A stretch of 64,000 nucleotides of DNA, from positions 1,736,001-1,800,000 of the forward strand of contig NZ_FNTG01000002.1 in assembly GCF_900104795.1 (NCBI RefSeq), in the 5' to 3' direction. Positions 42,950-50,714 of this stretch are shown here, piece by piece (within the stretch, counting starts at the first letter, position 1; every line of letters starts with the position of its first letter). The notes beneath the pieces are model-generated. The model saw nothing but the letters and a program-made list of their open reading frames with translations. It did no database searches and was not told the DNA's origin. The position numbers and the translations under genes were made by a program. Origin of the DNA: Burkholderia sp. WP9. GTDB taxonomy: Bacteria; Pseudomonadota; Gammaproteobacteria; Burkholderiales; Burkholderiaceae.

Positions 42950-43474
42950 TTAACGTTGTTTCGGTGTGTAGAACGGGTTCGATACGTCGCGTGCCGCGGC
43001 GAATACTTCTTCGCGATGCGGCAGGCCTTTCATCGCCGCGAGGATCGCGTTCCTGCATGCGCGGTAGTTGTTTTCGAAGACGGCGTCGAGATCGTCCGCA
43101 CTCGGGTTGACCCAGTTCGCGGACACCACCACCCAATCGTTTTCTGCTTCGGGCGGCAGCGTGCCGTTCTCCAACGACTCCGCCACCGCCTTCGCAATGC
43201 CGGCTTGCGAGGCGCCCCACGTCGCATTGCCGTGGAAGTCGCTGCCGATCTGCGCCTTGTTCACATAGAGCGTCAGCGGCTTGGTCGGCACGCCCGGACG
43301 CGCGATGACGACGAACGGCGCGTGGCCCGCGGACGGCGTCGCCAGTGCGGTGGCGAAAGCCTGCCCTGCCGGGCCGTTACGCGGGCCGACCAGTACGTTG
43401 ATGTGCGCGAGGTTGACGCCGGGGCCTTCGAATCCTTCGCCGATAAAGAGTTGTTTGTCCGTCGATACGCTCAT
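42950..43474 (-). CDS. fae: Formaldehyde-activating enzyme homologue
   Basis: A 174-residue protein of the Fae family. VNLAHINVLVGPRNGPAGQAFATAL matches the family region with the catalytic His, and ATWGASQAGIAKAVAES and NDWVVVSANWVNPSADD follow the Fae core. Fae condenses formaldehyde with tetrahydromethanopterin. The ATG at 43474 begins MSVSTDKQLFIGEGF as usual; an ATG at 43522 would add 16 residues. No other tetrahydromethanopterin gene is in this window. It heads a possible operon with an aldo-keto reductase, an aldehyde dehydrogenase and a transporter. Confidence 0.87.
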   Translation of the reverse strand: MSVSTDKQLFIGEGFEGPGVNLAHINVLVGPRNGPAGQAFATALATPSAGHAPFVVIARPGVPTKPLTLYVNKAQIGSDFHGNATWGASQAGIAKAVAESLENGTLPPEAENDWVVVSANWVNPSADDLDAVFENNYRACRNAILAAMKGLPHREEVFAAARDVSNPFYTPKQR

Positions 43475-44078
43475 GGTCGTTCCGTCGAGGTTGAGTGGAT
43501 GGCCGATTGTGACGTTCGGCATCCGCGACCCTGTATCGATGAGTTTTGATGCGGGGTATGAGAGGAACTCAACTCCGGGTTAGTCCGGAGCGCAGTGGTG
43601 TGCGCGTATCGGTGAGCGCAAAGGTGAGGGTTTTCGGGACTCTCGCCGACGCACCCTCGAATGGCGATGAAAGGTGAGCATGCCGAAGCTCGTTCTCGCA
43701 CCTGCGCGAACGCGATGTGCGGCGTGTCGAGGGCAACGCGACAACTGGAAAGGGAATGGGGCTGGGGCCGCCGCGATTCTTCGCAGAGCCTGGGAACGCG
43801 CGCCAGCAATGGCTGGCGCGGGTTTCCGCGAAACAGGATGAGTCGCCGCGAGGCGCGGCGTCAAGCTGGACGCAAGGTGCGTCACTCGCCAAAACCTGGC
43901 TCACCGAAGCAGAGAGCCGAGGCGCAAACCGCACAGCCTGTCGAACGACTCCGGCTCCAGGTTCACGCGAAAGGTGAGCGTTTTCGGGACCTGCGTGACG
44001 GTGCGAGAAACTCCGCTCGCGACATCACTCCAGACAATCCGGCGCACGACGAGCAGACACGCCATGCGCCGACGCGCT
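43475..44078. other. Long intergenic region with short direct repeats
   Basis: About 600 bases between the H-NS gene and fae. It contains AAAGGTGAGGGTTTTCGGGAC (43620-43640) and a copy with one change at 43970-43990, plus a third AAAGGTGAGC at 43670. A perfect 9-bp hairpin CGCGCCAGC-AATG-GCTGGCGCG lies at 43799-43820. Open frames here look like chance; no family similarity or start site is convincing. Confidence 0.5.
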
Positions 44079-44369
44079 TCAGACTTCGATCAGAAAGCGC
44101 TCGCGATTCTTGCCGGCAAGCCACGCGGGCGAGCGCCCACGGCCGCTCCAGGTTTCGCCGGTTTTCGGGTTGCGATACTTGGCAACCGAAGCGGTTTTGC
44201 GGGCCGTAGTGCGCTTGCTCGTAAAACCCAACTCTTCGGCCGTCAGATCGTATTCGGCCACCTTCTGCTTGATGTCGGCGATCGCCTGCGCAATTTCCTT
44301 CTCGCGGGCCGCTGCGACTTCCTTGTGGAGTTTTTCGAGTTGGGCAGTCAACTGCTTGTACGAGGCCAT
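44079..44369 (-). CDS. H-NS family DNA-binding protein
   Basis: A 96-residue H-NS protein. Residues 1-45 form the dimerising coiled coil (LTAQLEKLHKEVAAAREKEI). Residues 60-96 form the DNA-binding domain KYRNPKTGETWSGRGRSPAWL, with the conserved TWSGRGR-PAWL loop. It binds curved or AT-rich DNA and silences genes. GGAGC lies before the ATG. This short form is common in Burkholderia and Ralstonia. Confidence 0.94.
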   Translation of the reverse strand: MASYKQLTAQLEKLHKEVAAAREKEIAQAIADIKQKVAEYDLTAEELGFTSKRTTARKTASVAKYRNPKTGETWSGRGRSPAWLAGKNRERFLIEV

Positions 44370-44507
44370 GGCGGGTGCTCCGATCGTTTTGACGAGTACT
44401 GAAGTGCGGACACTATCAGACGAATAAATTACCGGATAGAGAGGCGTAAAGCCAGGCGCCGTTGACGCGGCCAGCAGCCGTCGGCCTGCCCGCCGCAGCC
44501 CGGTCTC

Positions 44508-45707
44508 TCAATCGTCAATCGCATCGTACACGCGGCGTTCGAAGTCAACTGCCATAGAAAACGGTTCGATCGACCGCCGTTGAATCAGCATCAGCCCAAT
44601 CAGGTCCTCGACCGGATCGGCGAACCAGCTCGTGCCATAGGCACCCGGCCAGCCGAACGACCCCGCCGAGCGATAGCCGAGCGGCAACTGCTGCGCAGGA
44701 TCATCGACGACCGACACGCCGAGGCCGAACCCCTGGCCTGCCCACAGCACATGTCCGAAGGCCGGCACGCGGCGTTGGTCGCGCGTCAGGAAGTTCGAGC
44801 GCATCAGATCGACTGAGCGATGCGACAGCAAACGCGTCGTACCGACCCGCCCACGTCCGAGCAGGAGTTGCGCGAATTGCAGATAGTCCTGCGCTGTCGA
44901 AATCAGGCCACCGCCGCCGCTCTGGAATCGATCCCGATTCGCCCATCGGCTCGAAGCAGGATGATCCTCGACCACACGCCGTCCCGAGCCCGCTTCGACG
45001 CCATAGGCGGTGGCCAGCCGTGCGAGTTGTGCGTCGGGCACCCAGAACGCCGTATCACGCATGCCGAGCGGCTCGAAAATCCGCGTCCGGAAAAACTCGC
45101 CGAGCGGCATGCCGCTCACGCGTTCGATCAGCACGCCGAGCACGTCGGTCGCGATGCCGTAGTGCCAGCGTGAGCCGGGCTGAAACATCAGCGGCAAATC
45201 CGCGATGCGGGCAAGCCACGTGTTGGCGTCCATGCGCGCTTCGAAACCGTTGAATGCGGCAGCGTAGGCTTTGGACAGCGGCCCGGTTGCGGTGAAGGCA
45301 TAGGCGAAGCCCGCGCGATGCGTCAGCAGATCCAGCACGGTGAGCGACGCTCTGGCCGGGTCGGTTTCGTCGAGCGGACCGGTGGGGTCGCGCAGCACGC
45401 GCGGTGCGGCCAGTTCAGGCAACCAGAGGGAGATAGGCGTGTCGAGGGCGAGCCGGTCCTCTTCGATCAGCATCAGGATCGCGGCGCTGGTGACCGGCTT
45501 GGTCATTGAGGCAATGCGAAACAGCGTATCGCGCTCCATGGGCAATTGCGCGGCTTCGTCCCGCATGCCGAGCGGCTCGAAGTAGCCGATCTCGCCGCGC
45601 CGCCAGACCATTGAAACCACGCCCGCCACTTCACCGCGTTCCACATAGCCTTGCATGGCGTTGGTCAACGCCGTCAATCGAGACGCAGAGAGTCCTGCTC
45701 GTTGCAT
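44508..45707 (-). CDS. Beta-lactamase-fold serine hydrolase (esterase EstB / penicillin-binding-like)
   Basis: A 399-residue serine hydrolase of the class C beta-lactamase fold. The Ser67-x-x-Lys70 motif is SMTK and the Tyr is in HYGIATDVLG. The third motif region is around FGLGVSVVDDPAQQL. No signal peptide is evident, so it is probably cytosolic and acts as an esterase rather than a beta-lactamase. AGGA lies before the ATG. It is a single gene. Confidence 0.88.
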   Translation of the reverse strand: MQRAGLSASRLTALTNAMQGYVERGEVAGVVSMVWRRGEIGYFEPLGMRDEAAQLPMERDTLFRIASMTKPVTSAAILMLIEEDRLALDTPISLWLPELAAPRVLRDPTGPLDETDPARASLTVLDLLTHRAGFAYAFTATGPLSKAYAAAFNGFEARMDANTWLARIADLPLMFQPGSRWHYGIATDVLGVLIERVSGMPLGEFFRTRIFEPLGMRDTAFWVPDAQLARLATAYGVEAGSGRRVVEDHPASSRWANRDRFQSGGGGLISTAQDYLQFAQLLLGRGRVGTTRLLSHRSVDLMRSNFLTRDQRRVPAFGHVLWAGQGFGLGVSVVDDPAQQLPLGYRSAGSFGWPGAYGTSWFADPVEDLIGLMLIQRRSIEPFSMAVDFERRVYDAIDD

Positions 45708-45948
45708 GTTCGTCCTGAGTCAGTGGGTAGGAATGCCGGCCTGCTCGTTATGGCTTGGGGGCGCCGTCCGTCCGCAGTTGGTCTAATGCCCGCATCCGTC
45801 CGTCTGGCGCGTACGCAGCAAATGCGCGGCTTGCATCGAGACAACCGTCCGGTACGCGGCAACCTGCCCGGCCGTTACGTTCCTTAATTTTTGCAGACGA
45901 TGTTACCCGATGAAAGGGAACGTCGAAGCCGCCCACCGTTGCGGTAGT

Positions 45949-46152
45949 TCAGCCTTTTTGCCGCTCTTCCAGCGCCGAAAGCGCGGCGTTGAGCCGTTTC
46001 ACGCGGCTCGCTTGCGCCGGCACCCGAACCGCGCCCGATACGGAATCGATGCGGCTGCGCCAATACGATAGCGGGATGCGGTCCTCAGCGGAGATATGCG
46101 AGATTACGTGTTCAAGATGTTCAATATCTTTTTCGAGTTGGTGGTGATTCAT
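45949..46152 (-). CDS. 67-residue protein of unknown function
   Basis: A small charged protein beginning MNHHQLEKDIEHLEHVISHI. It is predicted to be nearly all helical, first half a possible coiled coil (LEKDIEHLEHVI) and second half basic (SRVKRLNAALSALEERQKG). GGGGAAAG lies before the ATG. No family is recognised. It has no tight neighbour. Confidence 0.68.
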   Translation of the reverse strand: MNHHQLEKDIEHLEHVISHISAEDRIPLSYWRSRIDSVSGAVRVPAQASRVKRLNAALSALEERQKG

Positions 46153-46651
46153 TGCTTTCCCCGGATTACTCGTTGAACTATTTTCACTGCGTAAATAAAA
46201 GCATAAAGCGTGCCGTTTTGGTTCTTTTTAACTGAAACGGAAAATCCTTCCTGAGCACCCTCCACGCAAGGACTGAAGCGGCAAAACCTGCCTGCGGCCT
46301 GATTTCCAAGGCTGTCAGAAAAGAATAGCGCCGCTAAACTTCGCGTTCCGTTAGGTTCCGCACCGACTTAGCTTAACGGCAAAAAATTCGCGGATTTAAT
46401 TTCGGTCGGCGGTTGGAAATAATATGAAGCGCGGCATTAAAAACCATTACGCATAAGTGCCGCAGGGCGAAGCTGCATTAGACGCAGGTCTTTACGACCG
46501 CCATGCACTTGTCGTCCCGATCTCGAGGAATCGAATGAACCGATTTGCCGGGTGCAGATGAACTCGGCGCTGCGATAGAGGCGCCCGCCGTCACGATCGA
46601 GCGGCGGGCCGAAGGAAGAGAATGCCAGAGACGCTTATCGCGCCCGCGCCG
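46153..46651. other. Intergenic region, no gene seen
   Basis: About 500 bases between two small minus-strand genes. The centre (46180-46440) is AT-rich for this genome. GCCCGCCG-N11-CGGCGGGC (46583-46609) forms a hairpin 43 bases beyond the lipoprotein gene and may help end its transcript, though no T run follows. Nothing else is recognised. Confidence 0.5.
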
Positions 46652-46912
46652 TTACTTCGCCCGGCAGGCGTAAATCAGATTGAGCGTGCCATTCTCGGTC
46701 GACTGGCGCACCACGTCGAACGCGCCGCCGCAACCCGCGCTGGCCTGCTGCGAGCAGGAGTCGGAACCGGCCGGGCACTGCACCAGCGTCGTTGCGCGAC
46801 CATCCGACAGAAACAGCGGCGCGCTACTGCTGCAACCGCTCAGCACGACCACGGCGCCGACCGCCAGCGTGGCGCTGGCCCGGCTCGCAAAGGAGGAGAG
46901 ACTGCGTTTCAT
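46652..46912 (-). CDS. Small lipoprotein
   Basis: An 86-residue exported lipoprotein. The signal peptide ends in the lipobox VVLSGCSSS, so the mature protein of about 60 residues begins at Cys26 and should be attached to a membrane. The mature part has four more Cys (QCPAGSDSCSQQASAGCGG and YAC), likely two disulfides. Function is unknown. It lies convergent to nothing and 87 bases downstream of the sigma-54 activator stop. Confidence 0.82.
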   Translation of the reverse strand: MKRSLSSFASRASATLAVGAVVVLSGCSSSAPLFLSDGRATTLVQCPAGSDSCSQQASAGCGGAFDVVRQSTENGTLNLIYACRAK

Positions 46913-46999
46913 CTGAAACCCCGATCACATCTTGTTTTTCGATCACGCGATTGTGCCACGCGGCAATTACGCTGCGTCACTCGACGTCGCCGAACGCGG

Positions 47000-48475
47000 T
47001 CATACGCCGATGCCGTAAGCGGCGATCTTCTTGTAGAGCGTCGCGCGGCCCATGCCGATCTGATTGGCCGTCTCGATCACGCGGCCACCGTTGGCGCGCA
47101 AGGCGTCGATCAGGAAACGCTTCTCGAACGCCGCCATCGCGTCGCTCCACGACGCCGGTTCGGGCGCGCCTGCTTGCGCGCCCGAAGCGTGCGCCGCGGA
47201 CAGCGCCTCGGCTGCCGCCAAACGACGATGCCCGCCGCCCTGCGCCGAGCCGATAAACGGCGCCAGCGCCCGCGCATCGATCCGTTCGCTGTCGGAAAGC
47301 ATTACGGCGCGCTCCAACGTATTGCGCAATTCGCGCACGTTGCCCGGCCAGTCGTAGGAACACAGCAGCCGCAGCGCGTCGTCCTGCAATTCGAAGTGAC
47401 TGCCGCCACTTGCCTGCGTCGACAGGTCTTCGAGCATGGCGTAGGCGAGCGCTTCGATATCGGAGACCCGCTCGCGCAACGGCGCCGCGTGGATGGTCAG
47501 CACATTCAGCCGATAGAACAGGTCGGCGCGAAAGCGCCCCGCCGCGACCAGTGCCGGCAAATCGGCCGAAGTCGCCGCGATGATCCGGACATCCGCGCGC
47601 ACGATCCGGTTCGAGCCCAGCGGTTCGAACTCCTTGTCCTGCAACACGCGCAGCAGCTTGCCCTGCAACGGCAGCGGCATATCGCCGATTTCGTCGAGAA
47701 ACAGCGTGCCGCCGTTCGCCAGTTCGAACTTGCCGACGCGCCCTTTGCGGTCCGCGCCTGTGTACGCGCCGGGCGCGGCGCCGAAGAATTCGACTTCGAG
47801 CAAGGTGTCGGGAATCGCCGCGACGTTGACCGTCACGAGCGGCTGATTCGCGCGCGCCGAGCCGCCGTGGATGGCATGCGCCAGCAACTCCTTGCCGGTG
47901 CCGGTTTCACCGAGCAGCAGCACGGGCGATTCTAGTTGCGCCGCGCGGCGCGCCTGCCGCTTCACTTCGAGACTGGCCGCGCTCGTGCCGACGAAACTGC
48001 CGAACGTATATTTCGCGCGACGCGCCTGGGCGAGCGACCGGCGCGTTGCGATCAACTCTTCCTGCACGCGCGAGTAGTGGGAAAAGAGCGGCGTCAGCGC
48101 CTTTAGCTCATCGAAAAGCGCAAAGCCGACGGCGCCGACAGTGACGCCCGCGTCGTCCTTTAGCGGCAGACGCGTCACGACGAGCGGTTCGCGGTCCGTT
48201 TCCAGAATATCGAGCAGAATCGGTTTGCCGGTGTTGACGACCTCGCGCATCAGGCTATTGGGAATCACCGCCTCGCAATCGCGGCCAATCGCCTGCTCGG
48301 GGTCCGAAAAACCGAAGCGCGCCGCATAGCGCTTGTTGATCCAGACCACGCGCGCGTCCGCGTCGACGATAAAGGTGCCTTCGCTGAAATTTTCGAATGT
48401 GCGAAAGAGCGAATCCATCGCCCGGCGCAATACGTCGCCGTAAGTGGCAGGCAGGCCTGCCCAGTCGTTCATCAT
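47000..48475 (-). CDS. Sigma-54-dependent transcriptional activator with PAS sensor
   Basis: A 491-residue activator. Residues 10-130 form a PAS domain ([27 protein letters not shown]). The AAA+ domain has GETGTGKE (Walker A), [16 protein letters not shown] with GAYTGA in place of the usual GAFTGA loop, [14 protein letters not shown] (Walker B) and [12 protein letters not shown] Fis-type helix-turn-helix ends the protein ([20 protein letters not shown]). The ATG at 48475 has GGAGACAGC upstream; the ATG at 48499 does not. It is divergent from the GntP permease, which has a -24/-12 promoter, so it is very likely its activator. Confidence 0.93.
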   Translation of the reverse strand: MMNDWAGLPATYGDVLRRAMDSLFRTFENFSEGTFIVDADARVVWINKRYAARFGFSDPEQAIGRDCEAVIPNSLMREVVNTGKPILLDILETDREPLVVTRLPLKDDAGVTVGAVGFALFDELKALTPLFSHYSRVQEELIATRRSLAQARRAKYTFGSFVGTSAASLEVKRQARRAAQLESPVLLLGETGTGKELLAHAIHGGSARANQPLVTVNVAAIPDTLLEVEFFGAAPGAYTGADRKGRVGKFELANGGTLFLDEIGDMPLPLQGKLLRVLQDKEFEPLGSNRIVRADVRIIAATSADLPALVAAGRFRADLFYRLNVLTIHAAPLRERVSDIEALAYAMLEDLSTQASGGSHFELQDDALRLLCSYDWPGNVRELRNTLERAVMLSDSERIDARALAPFIGSAQGGGHRRLAAAEALSAAHASGAQAGAPEPASWSDAMAAFEKRFLIDALRANGGRVIETANQIGMGRATLYKKIAAYGIGV

Positions 48476-48509
48476 GCTGTCGCTGTCTCCGGCTAACATC
48501 TTTTTATGA

Positions 48510-48529
48510 TTGTCTCATTTTGTAGACAA
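48510..48529. promoter_or_regulatory. Candidate upstream activator site of the sigma-54 activator
   Basis: TTGTCT-N8-AGACAA is a perfect dyad, containing TGT-N12-ACA. It is about 190 bases upstream of the -24/-12 promoter and 11 bases above the first ATG of the activator frame, so it could serve both activation and autoregulation. A second dyad ATCTC-N6-GAGAT is at 48534-48549. Confidence 0.65.
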
Positions 48530-48701
48530 GCTTATCTCATCGAAGAGATCGCCAGCAAGCCTGCGGCATAAGGGTTTAACCTTGGTTTGGCCTATGTTCA
48601 GCGGATTTACGTCCCGTTTTGGAGACGTTTGGGTACAATCGGCCGCACCACGTTTCGAGCTTCGGCCCGCGCTATCAGGCGGCTGGCCGCTAGCGTGCGC
48701 G

Positions 48702-48717
48702 TGGCACGAAACCTGCG
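48702..48717 (+). promoter_or_regulatory. Sigma-54 (-24/-12) promoter of the GntP-type permease
   Basis: TGGCACGAAACCTGCG has GG and GC exactly 10 bases apart. The -24 half TGGCACG is perfect; the -12 half CTGC differs by one base from TTGC. The transcription start should be near 48728, 59 bases before the ATG. Confidence 0.75.
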
Positions 48718-48786
48718 TTTGCCGGCGCCGTGCCGTCGCACCTTCGGGACGGCGACCATGTAGAACAACCAAGCTTTGGAGACTCA

Positions 48787-50187
48787 ATGTCCTTTGTTAT
48801 CGTCCTCGCCGCGCTGGCGTTCCTGATGTTTGCCGCCTACCGCGGCTACAGCGTCATTCTATTTGCGCCGATCGCCGCGCTAGGCGCCGTTCTGTTGACC
48901 GATCCGGCCGCCGTCGCGCCGGTTTTCACCGGCATCTTCATGGAGAAGATGGTCGGCTTCGTGAAGCTCTACTTCCCGGTGTTCCTGTTAGGCGCCGTGT
49001 TCGGCAAGGTCATCGAATTGTCGGGCTTCTCGGAATCGATCGTGGCCGCTGCCATTCGCTATATTGGCCGTTCGCGCGCCAATGCGGTGATCGTCGCGGT
49101 GTGCGCGCTGCTCACCTACGGCGGCGTCTCGCTGTTCGTGGTGGTGTTCGCGGTCTATCCGTTCGCCGCCGAGCTGTACCGCCAGAGCAACATTCCGAAG
49201 CGCCTGATGCCCGGCGCGATCGCCCTGGGTGCGTTCTCGTTCACCATGGATTCGCTGCCCGGCACGCCGCAGATCCAGAACATCATCCCGACCACGTTCT
49301 TCAAGACCACCTCGTGGGCCGCGCCCGCTTTGGGCGTGATCGGCTCGCTGTTCATCATCGTGGTCGGCCTCACGTATCTTGAATGGCGCCGCCGCGCAGC
49401 AATGGCAACCGGCGAGGGTTACGGCACGGATCTGGTCAACGAGCCGGACCGCGTCGAATCGAAGCAACTGCCGCATCCGTTGCTGGCAGTCGCGCCGCTG
49501 GTTCTGGTCGGTGTCGCGAACTTCCTCCTGACCCGCTGGATCCCGAACTGGTACGGCGCGTCGTACACGGTTGCACCGGACATCCTGCCGGGCATCCACG
49601 CACCGGTCACCACGACGATCAAGGCCGTGGTCGCCATCTGGGCCGTGGAAGGCGCGCTGCTTCTCGGCATCATCATGGTCGTCGTCACGGCGTTCAACCG
49701 CGTGCGCGAACGCTTCGCAATTGGCACCAAGGCCGCCGTGGCCGGCGCGTTGCTGGCTTCGTTGAATACGGCGTCGGAATACGGTTTTGGTGGTGTGATC
49801 GCAGCGTTGCCGGGCTTTCTGGTGGTCAGCAACGCACTGAAAAGCATTCCCAATCCGCTCGTCAATGCAGCTGTTTCGGTGAGCTCGCTGGCCGGTATCA
49901 CGGGTTCGGCGTCGGGCGGCATGAGCATCGCGCTCGCGGCCATGTCGGACACGTTCATCAAGGGCGCGGAAGCCGCGCATATCCCGATGGAAGTGCTGCA
50001 CCGTGTCGTCGCGATGGCGAGCGGCGGTATGGACACGCTGCCGCACAACGGCGCGGTGATTACGCTGCTGGCGGTCACGGGCTTGACGCATCGACAGTCG
50101 TATCGCGACATTTTCGCGGTGACCGTGATCAAGACCATGGCGGTCTTCTTTGTGATCGCGGTCTACTACGCGACCGGTTTGGTCTGA
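48787..50187 (+). CDS. GntP-family permease (gluconate or 3-hydroxybutyrate type)
   Basis: A 466-residue inner-membrane transporter with about 12 spans. The family segments are FIMEKMVGFVKLYFPVFLLGAVFGKVIE-like residues 55-80, NIPKRLMPGAIALGAFSFTMDSLPGTPQIQN and ASGGMDTLPHNGAVITLL. The last two are the conserved loop pair of GntP and D-beta-hydroxybutyrate permeases. GGAGACTCA precedes the ATG. The adjacent sigma-54 activator and -24/-12 promoter make it a regulated importer of an organic acid. The substrate is inferred; 3-hydroxybutyrate or gluconate are candidates. Confidence 0.9.
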   Translation: MSFVIVLAALAFLMFAAYRGYSVILFAPIAALGAVLLTDPAAVAPVFTGIFMEKMVGFVKLYFPVFLLGAVFGKVIELSGFSESIVAAAIRYIGRSRANAVIVAVCALLTYGGVSLFVVVFAVYPFAAELYRQSNIPKRLMPGAIALGAFSFTMDSLPGTPQIQNIIPTTFFKTTSWAAPALGVIGSLFIIVVGLTYLEWRRRAAMATGEGYGTDLVNEPDRVESKQLPHPLLAVAPLVLVGVANFLLTRWIPNWYGASYTVAPDILPGIHAPVTTTIKAVVAIWAVEGALLLGIIMVVVTAFNRVRERFAIGTKAAVAGALLASLNTASEYGFGGVIAALPGFLVVSNALKSIPNPLVNAAVSVSSLAGITGSASGGMSIALAAMSDTFIKGAEAAHIPMEVLHRVVAMASGGMDTLPHNGAVITLLAVTGLTHRQSYRDIFAVTVIKTMAVFFVIAVYYATGLV

Positions 50188-50290
50188 TCGGGCGGGAGTT
50201 GGGCAGGATGCCGCGCACTGCGCCGGCATCCTGAGTTTTGATCGGTTACCTTGTCATCCCGACATTCGATCCGACCCAGCGCACCCGCCC

Positions 50291-50692
50291 ATGAGCTCAA
50301 CCCCCTCCTTCTGGATGATTCCCTCAGCACCCACGCCGGTCGGCCCGTTCTCGCATGCTGCCGAGGCCGACGGCTGGGTCTTTCTGACCGGCCAGATGCC
50401 GACCTCCCCCACCGACGACGCCGCACCGCTGCCCGAGGGTGTCGTCGCCCAGACCAAGCGCGTGATGGACAATCTCGTGCTGGTTCTTCAGGGGCTGGGC
50501 CTCGGCCTGCATAACGTGGTTGCCACACGTATCTTCCTGACCGAGTTCAAGCGCGACTACGCGCCGATGAACGAAATCTACCGCGCCTACTTTCCGGCCG
50601 ATGCGCTGCCCGCGCGAACCTGTATCGGCGTGACCGCGCTGGCGCGCGATGCGCTGGTCGAAATCGACTTCGTCGTCAAACGGCCGGGTTGA
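50291..50692 (+). CDS. RidA (YjgF/YER057c/UK114) family protein
   Basis: A 133-residue trimer-forming protein. GPFSHAAEADGWVFLTGQMP, NVVATRIFLTEFKRDYAPMNEIYRAYFP and the final ARTCIGVTALARDALVEIDFV are family segments, including the conserved Arg that holds the substrate carboxylate. RidA proteins hydrolyse reactive enamine/imine intermediates from PLP enzymes. The ribosome-binding site is weak. It follows the permease by 103 bases in the same direction, so it could be in its transcript. Confidence 0.92.
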   Translation: MSSTPSFWMIPSAPTPVGPFSHAAEADGWVFLTGQMPTSPTDDAAPLPEGVVAQTKRVMDNLVLVLQGLGLGLHNVVATRIFLTEFKRDYAPMNEIYRAYFPADALPARTCIGVTALARDALVEIDFVVKRPG

Positions 50693-50714
50693 TTTCGCAG
50701 GGTTGGACGGCAAC

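Noticed and set aside
43661..44209. Open frames of 100-180 codons in the gap between fae and hns
   Set aside because: They overlap each other on both strands, have arginine-rich shadow composition and no ribosome-binding site or family motif.
48534..48549. ATCTC-N6-GAGAT as a second activator site
   Set aside because: Arms are only five bases and differ from the main TTGTCT dyad; mentioned as a possibility but not called separately.
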